Shown here: positions 54,521 through 64,000 of the stretch, one piece after another
Numbering within the stretch: the stretch's first letter is position 1
Layout of the letters: the number at the start of each line of letters is the position of its first letter
NCBI GenBank assembly: GCA_964507325.1
Contig: CAZDQL010000016.1
Coordinates: forward strand, 24,375-88,374
DNA length: 64,000 bases
Source: CAZDQL01 sp964507325
GTDB taxonomy: Bacteria > Planctomycetota > UBA1135 > GCA-002686595
Reading direction: 5' to 3'
Position numbers and translations under genes: made by a program
Notes under the pieces: model-generated
Database searches by the model: none
Told to the model about the DNA's origin: nothing
What the model saw: only the letters and a program-made list of their open reading frames with translations

Positions 54521-54868
54521 CTAGGGGCGAGAGGCTTCGGCCCCTTCGTCGGAGAGCGCTTCCAGCAGACTCTCCATCAGGTTGACCAACGCGTCGATGC
54601 GCCGCTCGAGGACCACCTGGCGGTGGACCAGCTTCTCGACCACGGGGGGCAGGATCGCCTCGCGCGTGTAGTTGTTGATCATGTTGATGATCTCCGCGCG
54701 GTTGGCGTCCGGCAGCTTGTGGAAGTGGTAGTGGAACTTCTCCTCGAGGATCTCGGTCGTCAAGCTCATGCACTCGTCGGTGATCTCCGAGACGTTGCGC
54801 TTGTCGTGTTCGTTGTGGAAGACCTCCAGCTTGTATTGGTGCAGGAGGTCCTGGAACTTCTTCAGCAT
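54521..54868 (-). CDS. Small helical protein of unknown function
   Basis: The 115-residue protein is almost entirely helical and charged, with an unusually low GC content at third positions compared with its neighbours. Landmarks are MLKKFQDLLHQYKLEVF, DECMSLTTEILEEKFHYHFHKL and EIINMINNYTREAILPPVVEKL; the last third is a probable coiled coil (HRQVVLERRIDALVNLMESL). There is no signal peptide and no catalytic motif. It follows fabF and the hairpin element on the same strand. I do not recognise the family; the conserved-looking core suggests a real, constrained protein. Confidence 0.7.
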   Translation of the reverse strand: MLKKFQDLLHQYKLEVFHNEHDKRNVSEITDECMSLTTEILEEKFHYHFHKLPDANRAEIINMINNYTREAILPPVVEKLVHRQVVLERRIDALVNLMESLLEALSDEGAEASRP

Positions 54869-54886
54869 CGCTTCTGACTGCGGATC

Positions 54887-54979
54887 CTAGGCCGGACCAT
54901 TCATGAGCGTTCGTCCCAGTGCGCGCCATGGCGGACTTGGGGTGTGCGGGGGTGGGCGGTCATGAATAGTCCAGCCTAG
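54887..54979. repeat. CTAG/ATTCATGAG hairpin element after fabF
   Basis: The 93-bp near-perfect palindrome has left end CTAGGCCGGACCATTCATGA and right end, in reverse complement, CTAGGCTGGACTATTCATGA. The arms of about 46 bp meet at CCATGGCGGACTTGG and its complement. The right CTAG contains the fabF stop codon. It belongs to the same family as 27830-28012, sharing ATTCATGAGCGTYCGYCCCAG. It is the shortest full copy seen here. Confidence 0.78.
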
Positions 54980-56223
54980 TCCGGCTGGCCCAAGAGGACC
55001 GAGACGTTGTGGCCGCCGAATCCCAACGAGTTGCAGAGCGCGTTGCGCACCTCCATCTCGCGCGCCGTACCCGGCACGTAGTCGAGGTCGCAGTCGGGAT
55101 CGGGCGTGGTGTAGTTGCGGGTCGGATGGACCTTGCCGGTCGCGACCGCCAGGGCGGTGAAGAGCAGCTCCACTCCGGTGGCCGCGCCGAGCAGGTGCCC
55201 GAGCATCGACTTGGTGGAGGAGACCACCATCTGATGGGCGTGGTCGCCGAAGACCAGCTTCAGGGCGCGCGTCTCGATGACGTCGTTGTAGGCGGTCGAC
55301 GTGCCGTGGGCGTTGACGTACTGCACGTCGTCGGGGGCCACGCCGCCGTGCTCCAGGGCCTGGGCGAAGGCGCGCGCGGGACCGCGTCCGTCCTCCTTGG
55401 GGGCGGTGATGTGGAAGGCGTCGTCGGTGGAGCCGTAGCCCTTGACCTCGGCGTAGATGCGGGCGCCGCGCGCCTTGGCGCGCTCGTACTCCTCGAAGAC
55501 CAGGATCCCGGCCCCCTCCCCCATCACGAAGCCGTCGCGATCCTTGTCGAAGGGCCGCGAGGCGAGCTCCGGGGCGTCGTTGCGGGTGGAGAGCGCCTTG
55601 GCGCTGCCGAAGCCCGCCATCGAGAGCTTGGTGATGGCGGATTCCGACCCGCCCGTGATCACCAGGTCGCACTCACCCCACTGGATCGCCCGCCAGGCCA
55701 TGCCGATCGCGTGCCCAGCCGAGGCGCAGGCGCTGGAGGTGGTGAAGGAGGTGCCGAGCAGCCCGAAGCGGATCGCCACCTGGCCGCTGACCGCGTTGGC
55801 CATGATGCGCGGGATGAAGTGCGGGCTGACGCGCCGCGCCCCGCGCTCCTTCAGGATGTCGTACTGCTCCAGGATGCCCGTGATGCCCCCGATGCCGGTG
55901 GCGATGATCGACCCGTAGCGCTCGCGCGCCGCTTCCTCCTCCTGGGGCAGCTCCTCCAGACCCGCGTCGCGCAGCGCCTCCTCGGTGGCCATCAGGGCCC
56001 ACATGGTGAAGGGGTCGAGCTTGCGCTGGTCGGAGCGGGTGAAGCCGTGCTCCTCCGGGTCCCACTCCACCTGGGCGGCGAAGGTGGTGGAGAGCCCTTC
56101 GGTGTCGAAGCGCGTCACGGGGCTGACCCCGTTCTCCCCCGCCAGCACGCGCGGGAAGGAGGTCTCCACGTCGAGACCCAGGGCGTTGACCGTTCCCAGG
56201 CCGGTGATCACGACTCGTCGCAT
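54976..56223 (-). CDS. fabF: Beta-ketoacyl-ACP synthase II
   Basis: FabF condenses malonyl-ACP with a growing acyl chain. I chose the ATG at 56223, giving 415 residues. The N-terminal RRVVITGLGTVNALG is typical. The catalytic Cys is in TSSACASAGHAIG, the His residues in NAHGTSTAYND and SMLGHLLGAATGVE, and the Lys in STKSMLGH. A GFG-like loop occurs near the C-terminus (LGFGGHNVSVLLG). All active-site residues are present. It is the last gene of the rpmF-plsX-fabH-fabD-fabG-acpP-fabF cluster; its stop codon lies in the hairpin element. Confidence 0.97.
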   Translation of the reverse strand: MRRVVITGLGTVNALGLDVETSFPRVLAGENGVSPVTRFDTEGLSTTFAAQVEWDPEEHGFTRSDQRKLDPFTMWALMATEEALRDAGLEELPQEEEAARERYGSIIATGIGGITGILEQYDILKERGARRVSPHFIPRIMANAVSGQVAIRFGLLGTSFTTSSACASAGHAIGMAWRAIQWGECDLVITGGSESAITKLSMAGFGSAKALSTRNDAPELASRPFDKDRDGFVMGEGAGILVFEEYERAKARGARIYAEVKGYGSTDDAFHITAPKEDGRGPARAFAQALEHGGVAPDDVQYVNAHGTSTAYNDVIETRALKLVFGDHAHQMVVSSTKSMLGHLLGAATGVELLFTALAVATGKVHPTRNYTTPDPDCDLDYVPGTAREMEVRNALCNSLGFGGHNVSVLLGQPD

Positions 56224-56312
56224 GGCGCTTGGCCCCGCAGGTTGAGGGCGAGGGTGGAGAGAGAGGACGAGACCCGGGCGGGTCGCCTGCGGCAACCCGT
56301 GCCCGGAGCCCG

Positions 56313-56552
56313 CTAGAGCTTGCTCCCGATGTACTCGACGGCCGCGCCGACCGTCTGGATCTTCTCGGCGTCCTCATCGGGGATGGAGATTTCGAACTCG
56401 TCTTCGAACTCCATCACCAACTCGACCGTGTCGAGGGAATCGGCACCCAGATCGTTGATGAACGAGGTCTCGCTGGAGACCTTGTCCGGGGTGGTGCCAA
56501 TCTGGTCGCAGACGATCTTGATCACGCGCTCTTCGATCGAGGGGTTGCTCAC
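56313..56552 (-). CDS. acpP: Acyl carrier protein
   Basis: The 79-residue acidic four-helix protein carries growing acyl chains on a phosphopantetheine arm. The attachment Ser39 is in LGADSLDTVELVM, the invariant DSL motif. The length and the short acidic C-terminus (DEDAEKIQTVG) are normal. It sits between fabG and fabF in the usual order. Confidence 0.98.
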   Translation of the reverse strand: MSNPSIEERVIKIVCDQIGTTPDKVSSETSFINDLGADSLDTVELVMEFEDEFEISIPDEDAEKIQTVGAAVEYIGSKL

Positions 56553-56609
56553 CGCTGGATTCTCCGTTTCGGGGGAGGCTTATTGAGGTTGTTCGTCAGC
56601 TATTGCCGT

Positions 56610-57374
56610 TCAGAGGGACAACCCCCCGTCGACGACGAGGGTCTGTCCCGTGATGTACGCCCCGCCGGGCCCGGCGAGGAACTCGACGGTCGCGGCGATC
56701 TCCTGCGCGCACCCTATGCGGCCGAGGGGGATGCCGGTGAGGAGCTCCGCGCGCGCCTTCTCGTCCAGGGAGGCGGTCATGTCCGTTTCGATGAAGCCCG
56801 GCGCCACGGCGTTGCAGGTCACGCCGCGGCCCGAGAGCTCCTTGGCGACCGAGCGGGTCAGGCCGATCATCCCCGCCTTGCTGGCGGCGTAGTTGGCCTG
56901 CCCGGCGTTGCCGGTCAAGCCCACCACCGAGGTGATGTTCACGATCCGTCCGCCGGCCTTCATCAAGGGGCGGGTAGCGGCCTTGGTGAAGTTCCAACAC
57001 CCCTTGAGGTTGACATCGAGCACGCGGTCGAAGTCCTCCTCTCCCATGCGCATCAGGAGCTGGTCGCGGGTGATCCCGGCGTTGTTGACCAAGAGGTGCG
57101 GCCCGCCCATCTCCTTGGTCACCAGGCCCACCAGCTCCCCCACCGCGGCGTGGTCCGCCACGTCCACGCCGAAGGCGCGCGCTCCGTCGGTGAGCTCGGC
57201 GCAGGCCTCCGCCACCGGCTGGGCGTTCTCGACGCGGCTGGCGACGCAGGCGAGCTTCGCTCCACGCCCGGCCAGGGCCAGGGCGATCGCTCGCCCGATG
57301 CCCCGGCTGGCGCCGGTCACCAGGGCCACCTGGCCGTCGAGCCAGCGGTCGTCGAGGGAAGCTTCGGAGGTCAT
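56610..57374 (-). CDS. fabG: 3-oxoacyl-ACP reductase
   Basis: FabG reduces beta-ketoacyl-ACP with NADPH. I chose the ATG at 57374, giving 254 residues. The cofactor loop is VTGASRGIGRAIALALAGRG. NNAGITRD, the catalytic Ser in INITSVVG-like NITSVVGLTG, and the YAASK motif (catalytic Tyr/Lys in QANYAASKAG) follow. The length is normal for this short-chain dehydrogenase. A stretch of nine G lies just upstream of the start. The 168-bp gap to fabD may hold a further promoter. Confidence 0.97.
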   Translation of the reverse strand: MTSEASLDDRWLDGQVALVTGASRGIGRAIALALAGRGAKLACVASRVENAQPVAEACAELTDGARAFGVDVADHAAVGELVGLVTKEMGGPHLLVNNAGITRDQLLMRMGEEDFDRVLDVNLKGCWNFTKAATRPLMKAGGRIVNITSVVGLTGNAGQANYAASKAGMIGLTRSVAKELSGRGVTCNAVAPGFIETDMTASLDEKARAELLTGIPLGRIGCAQEIAATVEFLAGPGGAYITGQTLVVDGGLSL

Positions 57375-57542
57375 CGGATTCGAGGGGGGGGGTGTGGGTC
57401 GCGCGCCGCGGCGGGCCACCCTTCCGGGCGCGACAGACTAGCGCGAGCCCTGGGTGCCATCAACGGCCCTAGCGACCTGCACGGACTCGCCAGAATAACT
57501 TTGTGGGCTAGCTGCTGGGCGGTTGCCCCCCGGATCGACACC

Positions 57543-58496
57543 TCACTGGCCTCCAGGGATCGCGTCCAGGCTGCCGGGTGTCGCGGCGCCGTGGACCTGG
57601 GCCTCGGGGTCGATCTTGCGCAGGATCCCGGCCAGGATGGTGCCCGGACCCGGCTCCAGGTAGCGCGTCACGCCTTCCGCGAGGGCGTGACGCATCGAAC
57701 GCTCCCAGAGCACCGGGGAGCAGACCTGCCGCGCGAGCAGGTCGCGGATCTCGTCCGGTCCCCCCACCGGGCCGGCGGTGACGTTGGAGATCACCGGCAG
57801 ACGCGGCGGGCGGATCTCGACCTCCGCCAGGGCGCTGGCCAGCCGGTCGGCGGCGGGGCGCATGCACTCGGAGTGGAAGGCGCCGGCGACCTTGAGGCGC
57901 CGCACGCGGCGCACGCCGTGCTCGCGGGCGGCGGCCTCGGCGGCGTCGAGGGCGGGGAGCTCCCCGGAGAGGATGATCTGCCCGGGAGCGTTCAGGTTGG
58001 CGACCTGGCAGATCCCGACCCGGCTGCCCACCTCCGCCAGGGCGTCCGCTTGCTCCTCCTCAGCCCCCATCAGGCTCATCATGCCGCTGGGGGACGCCTC
58101 CGAGGCGTCCTGCATCGCCTCGCCGCGCAGGCGCACCAGCCTGAGGGCGTCGGCGAAGTCCAGGGCACCGGCGCACCAGAGCGCGGTGTACTCCCCGAGG
58201 GAGAGCCCCGCTGTGAGCGGAACCTGCTCCAGGTCGAGGCCACGCTCGGCCAGCACGCGCAGGATCGCCACGCTGGTGGTGAAGATCCCCGGTTGGGCGA
58301 CGTCGGTGCGGTGCACCTCCTCGCCGCGGGACCAGGAGGCCTCGCTGAGGGGGAAGTCGAGGATCTCGTCCGCCTCGCGCCAGGTCTCCCGGGCGGCGTC
58401 GAAGGTCTGCGCCCAGTCCTGGCCCATCCCCTCGAACTGCGCACCCTGCCCGGGGAAGAGGATCGCCAGGCCGGGGGTGAGAATCGTGTCGCTCAT
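57543..58496 (-). CDS. fabD: Malonyl-CoA-ACP transacylase
   Basis: FabD moves malonyl from CoA to ACP. The 317-residue protein begins LAILFPGQGAQFEGMG, the family start. The catalytic Ser is in AGLSLGEYTAL, the Arg in VRLRGEAMQ, and the His in GAFHSECM. QVANLNAPGQIILSG is also typical. It is flanked by fabH upstream and fabG downstream. Confidence 0.97.
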   Translation of the reverse strand: MSDTILTPGLAILFPGQGAQFEGMGQDWAQTFDAARETWREADEILDFPLSEASWSRGEEVHRTDVAQPGIFTTSVAILRVLAERGLDLEQVPLTAGLSLGEYTALWCAGALDFADALRLVRLRGEAMQDASEASPSGMMSLMGAEEEQADALAEVGSRVGICQVANLNAPGQIILSGELPALDAAEAAAREHGVRRVRRLKVAGAFHSECMRPAADRLASALAEVEIRPPRLPVISNVTAGPVGGPDEIRDLLARQVCSPVLWERSMRHALAEGVTRYLEPGPGTILAGILRKIDPEAQVHGAATPGSLDAIPGGQ

Positions 58497-58506
58497 GGTT
58501 CTCGCG

Positions 58507-59496
58507 CTACCAGCGCAGGAGGGTCGCGCCCCAGGTCAGTCCACCGCCGAAGGCCACCAGGACCACCAGTTTGCCCTCCTCGAGCCGCCCCTCGGCGATC
58601 GCTTCGTCCAGGGCCAGGGGCACGCTGGCGGCGGAGGTGTTGCCGTAGCGGTCGATGTTGACGACGGTACGGTCCGCACCCCAACCGAGGCGGTCCAGGG
58701 CGCTCTCGATGATGCGCAGGTTGACCTGGTGGGGCACGATCAGGCCGATCTCGTCCGGATCGTGTCCCTCGGTGATCGACGCGATCATCCCCGCCATCGT
58801 CGTCACGGCGAAGCGGTAGACCTCCCGACCGCGCAGGTTGATGTAGTGGCGGGCCGGGTCGTACTCCTCGTGATGGTGCGGGACCTTGGTACCCCCGTGG
58901 GGGATGTGGATTATGTCGACGCTCGATCCGTCGGCGCCGAGCACGGTGCGCAGCACCTCCCCCTGGCGGCACTCCTCCCAGGGTCGGAGCACCGCCGCCC
59001 CCGCGCCGTCACCGAAGAGGATGCAGGATCCGCGGTCGGTGAAGTCCACGTAACGGGAGAGGGTCTCGGCCCCCACCACCAGCACCTTGCGCGCCCGTCC
59101 GGCGGCGATCATCGCCTCGCCGGTGTGCAGCGCGGTCAGGAACCCGGTGCAGGCGGACTGCACGTCGAAGGCGCCCGCCCGCTTGGCCTCCAGACTGGCC
59201 TGCAGCTGGCAGGAGACGGTGGGCATCAGGTAGTCGGCGGTCAGGGTTCCCACCACGATCAGGTCGAGCTCGTCGGCGGCCACCCCGGCGGCCTCGAGGG
59301 CGCGCTGGCTGGCGGCCAGAGCCAGATCTGAGCAGTGCTCGTCGGGGGCGACGTGGCGCCGTTCCTTGATCCCCGTGCGCTGGGTGATCCACTCGTCGCT
59401 CGTGTCGACGAGACGAGCGAAGTCCTCGTTGGACATCACTCGCGCCGGAGCGAAGGAACCGGTACCGGCGATACCGACGCGCGTCGGAGTCGTCAT
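58507..59496 (-). CDS. fabH: Beta-ketoacyl-ACP synthase III
   Basis: FabH starts fatty-acid synthesis by condensing an acyl-CoA with malonyl-ACP. The 329-residue protein has the catalytic Cys in VQSACTGFLTAL, the His in IVPHQVNLRIIE and the Asn in YGNTSAASVPLAL. WITQRTGIKERR and the C-terminal VLVAFGGGLTWG are the usual landmarks. It lies downstream of plsX and 10 bp upstream of fabD. Confidence 0.97.
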   Translation of the reverse strand: MTTPTRVGIAGTGSFAPARVMSNEDFARLVDTSDEWITQRTGIKERRHVAPDEHCSDLALAASQRALEAAGVAADELDLIVVGTLTADYLMPTVSCQLQASLEAKRAGAFDVQSACTGFLTALHTGEAMIAAGRARKVLVVGAETLSRYVDFTDRGSCILFGDGAGAAVLRPWEECRQGEVLRTVLGADGSSVDIIHIPHGGTKVPHHHEEYDPARHYINLRGREVYRFAVTTMAGMIASITEGHDPDEIGLIVPHQVNLRIIESALDRLGWGADRTVVNIDRYGNTSAASVPLALDEAIAEGRLEEGKLVVLVAFGGGLTWGATLLRW

Positions 59497-59601
59497 GCGC
59501 TATTGGACAGGGAGTTAAGCTCGGGTTCAGGGGCGCTCAGGGATTGTAGAGTCGGACCCCTGGGAATCTCTGGTCGCGGGGGGAATCTCGGGACGCGGTG
59601 G

Positions 59602-60627
59602 TCAGGAACTCCCCGGGGCAGGCTGGGCGGCGGCGGCCTCCAGACCGCGCACGATGTCCGCGTTGACGTCGGTGTCGAGCGCCCGGGCCGCCAGCCTCAG
59701 GGCGTTGGCCACCGCCTGGGAGTCGGAGCGGCCGTGGCCGATCACCACCACCCCGGCCACTCCGAGCAGCAGGGCGCCGCCGTACTCGGAGTAGTCGATC
59801 TCGGTCCGGACGCGTCGCAGGGCCTCCGGCCCCCAGGTGACGCCGTGGCTGGCCAGCTCGTTCTGGATCAGATGGAACATGAAGCCCGCCAGCCCCTCCA
59901 TCAGCTTCAGCGCCACGTTGCCGGTGAAGCCGTCGGCGACGACCACCTCGGCTGCGCCGCGGAAGATGTCCCCCCCCTCGACGTTGCCTATGAAGCGGAG
60001 CTGCGACGAGGCGAGCAGCTCGTGGGCGGCCCGCAGGAGGTCGGTGCCCTTGCTGGCTTCCTCGCCGATGTTCAGCAGGCCCACCCGCGGCGACTCCACT
60101 CCCAGGCAGTCCCGCATCAGGGTGGTGCCCATGACGCCGTAGTCCAGGAGGTGCTGGGGTTGGGGCACCACGTTGGCCCCCATGTCGATGATCGTGACGG
60201 GGCGGCCGGTCAGCTCGAGGGTGACCGCGATCCCCGGGCGGCGCACGCCGCGCAGGGTGCCCAGCCCCAGGGTGGCCGCCCCCACCACCGCTCCCGTGTT
60301 GCCCATGCTGACCAAGGCGCCCGCCCTGCCGGAACGCACCGCGCCGACCCCGATCGCGATCGAGGAGCGGGGCTTGGCGCGCAGGGCCTTCGCCGGCTTC
60401 TCGTGCATCCCGATCACTTCCTCGGCGTGCTCCAGGGAGAAACCGGGGTTCCCGCCGCGCTCGTCGAGAGCGCGCTCGATCACCTTACGATCCCCCACCA
60501 GGATCACCCGGGCCGGATTCAGGGCGATCGGACCGTCGGTCGCGCAGGCGGCCAGGGCACCCTCGATCAGGGCGACCGGCGCCTGGTCGCCTCCCATGAC
60601 GTCGAGGGCGATCGATTCGTCAGCCAT
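59602..60627 (-). CDS. plsX: Phosphate acyltransferase PlsX
   Basis: PlsX converts acyl-ACP to acyl-phosphate for phospholipid synthesis. The 341-residue protein begins IALDVMGGDQAP, as expected. VSMGNTGAVVGAATL, LLNIGEEASKGTDL and VVADGFTGNVALKLMEG follow in family order. It is 48 bp downstream of rpmF and upstream of fabH, the classic arrangement that links ribosome, phospholipid and fatty-acid genes. Confidence 0.97.
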   Translation of the reverse strand: MADESIALDVMGGDQAPVALIEGALAACATDGPIALNPARVILVGDRKVIERALDERGGNPGFSLEHAEEVIGMHEKPAKALRAKPRSSIAIGVGAVRSGRAGALVSMGNTGAVVGAATLGLGTLRGVRRPGIAVTLELTGRPVTIIDMGANVVPQPQHLLDYGVMGTTLMRDCLGVESPRVGLLNIGEEASKGTDLLRAAHELLASSQLRFIGNVEGGDIFRGAAEVVVADGFTGNVALKLMEGLAGFMFHLIQNELASHGVTWGPEALRRVRTEIDYSEYGGALLLGVAGVVVIGHGRSDSQAVANALRLAARALDTDVNADIVRGLEAAAAQPAPGSS

Positions 60628-60675
60628 GATGTGGCGAGCGCCGCTGGAGCACTGGGCGCACTCCTGGCGGCGGCG

Positions 60676-60882
60676 CTAGAAGTCCTCGCGCTCGAAGACC
60701 TGGATGCCTCCCTGGCCACCCTTCTCGAAGCCGTAGTGGGTCGACTCCTTCTCGTTGATCCGGTGCGGCCGGGTCAGGGCACCCGAGCGGGGATCGCGAG
60801 CCACGGGTTCGGCTTCGAGGGCCAGGTGGGAGCGCCGCTTGCGCTTCCGAGCCTTCGAGGTGCGTCGCTTGGGGTGAGCCAT
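60676..60882 (-). CDS. rpmF: 50S ribosomal protein bL32
   Basis: The 68-residue protein begins AHPKRRTSKARKRKRRSHLA, the bL32 signature. The zinc-binding cysteine pairs of some bL32 proteins are absent, so this is a Cys-minus form, and a glycine-rich, acidic tail replaces the usual C-terminal segment. It is the first gene of the fatty-acid cluster, as in many bacteria. Confidence 0.96.
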   Translation of the reverse strand: MAHPKRRTSKARKRKRRSHLALEAEPVARDPRSGALTRPHRINEKESTHYGFEKGGQGGIQVFEREDF

Positions 60883-60961
60883 CGTCGGGGATACGGGGAA
60901 ACCTAGGTGGAGTCGGACTGGGAAAAACAGCGCGCCAGGCTACCGGTCCTCCCTACCGCTG

Positions 60962-63622
<2,661 letters not shown>

Positions 63623-63653
63623 GGGAGTGCGACCTAGCGGTGGGTTCACCAAG

Positions 63654-63684
63654 ACGCCCGGACCGCCTCGCGCGGCCCGGGCGT
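63654..63684 (-). terminator. Hairpin between recA and alaS
   Basis: A 13-bp GC-rich stem (ACGCCCGG.CCGC with GCGG.CCGGGCGT, one mismatch) with a five-base CTCGC loop lies in the 90-bp gap after the recA stop. It is likely to attenuate or terminate transcription from recA, but no clear T-tract follows on the minus strand. Confidence 0.55.
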
Positions 63685-63712
63685 GACTATCCTACGGACG
63701 CTGCCGCCCGGG

Positions 63713-64000
63713 TCAGCCCTGGGGCGTGCCTTTCGCGGCTTGCGGCGCGGCGGAGGGGGCGAGCTCCGTGCGGATCGCCTCCTCGATCACCTGGGCCAGG
63801 TCGGGGTTGTCGGTCAGGAAGCGACGGGTGCGTTCCAGCCCCTGGCCGAGGCGGATCTCGCCGTCCTCGGGGTGCTTCATCGAGTACCAGGTGCCCGACT
63901 TCAGCACCACGCCGGCCTTCAGACCCAGGTCGATCAGCTCCCCTTCGCGGCTGATGCCGCGGTTGTAGAGGATGTCGAACTCGACCTTGCGGAAGGGGGG
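63713..64000 (-). CDS. recA: Recombinase RecA (C-terminal part; N-terminus outside window)
   Basis: The frame is open to the window edge and encodes the last 95 residues of RecA: FRKVEFDILYNRGISREGE, the typical beta strand and turn before the C-terminal domain. LIDLGLKAGVVLKSGTWYS, LGQGLERTRRFLTDNPDLAQ and an Ala/Pro-rich acidic tail follow. RecA drives homologous recombination and SOS induction. The gene precedes alaS, as in many bacteria. Confidence 0.95.
   Translation of the reverse strand, partial: PPFRKVEFDILYNRGISREGELIDLGLKAGVVLKSGTWYSMKHPEDGEIRLGQGLERTRRFLTDNPDLAQVIEEAIRTELAPSAAPQAAKGTPQG

Noticed and set aside
57375..57542. Several CTAG sites and short inverted repeats between fabG and fabD
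   Set aside because: The pairing is too short and not symmetric. The gap is more likely a simple promoter/terminator region.

Overview
The window is a GC-rich (roughly two-thirds G+C), gene-dense bacterial chromosome segment. It contains no IS element, phage gene, rRNA operon or CRISPR array. Several traits point to Planctomycetota: large secreted HEAT-repeat proteins, a VIT/VWA protein, a eukaryote-type UDP-sugar pyrophosphorylase, cytochrome-b558-type succinate dehydrogenase, and many secreted proteins of unknown function. This placement is an inference from gene content, not from a marker phylogeny.

Layout. 1-5.6 kb (minus): VIT/VWA protein, VWA protein, response regulator and sensor kinase (cut by the window edge), reading as one operon. 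5.9-8.5 kb (plus): thiL, tsaE, an ECF sigma factor and a probable membrane anti-sigma, closed by a long hairpin. 8.8-11.9 kb: TolC-type outer-membrane protein and a HEAT protein. 12-17.7 kb: a pilin-like protein, CCA-adding-type nucleotidyltransferase, then dxr-rseP-ubiA-like (minus). 17.9-23.6 kb (plus): Nudix hydrolase, purM, TPR-like protein, an alpha/beta-hydrolase fold protein without its serine nucleophile, a membrane spermidine-synthase-like protein and a small anchored protein. 23.6-32.5 kb (minus): four tandem paralogous secreted HEAT proteins. 32.8-34.3 kb: soluble histidine kinase with a 15-G tract. 34.3-37.6 kb: sdhC-sdhA-sdhB. 37.8-43.8 kb: phosphatase, MaoC, PD40 propeller lipoprotein, GyrI-like lipoprotein, a large unknown protein and CvpA. 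43.8-45.7 kb: a cobalamin riboswitch carrying a ~200-nt hairpin, followed by a secreted propeller-like protein. 45.7-54.5 kb: phosphotransfer-like protein, ATP-grasp ligase, ppdK, tRNA-Leu, and a cell-wall precursor run (UDP-sugar pyrophosphorylase, ddl, dapB) preceded by a zinc dehydrogenase. 54.5-60.9 kb: the classic fatty-acid cluster rpmF-plsX-fabH-fabD-fabG-acpP-fabF. 61-64 kb: alaS and the C-terminus of recA.

Most neighbours overlap by 1-4 bp (ATGA/GTGA), so translational coupling is widespread. The most noteworthy items are the B12-riboswitch/secreted-propeller locus, where a BtuG-like role is proposed; the four-gene HEAT array with invariant N- and C-terminal signatures; a family of CTAG-bounded intergenic hairpins placed exactly at stop codons; and a 15-G tract inside a kinase gene.
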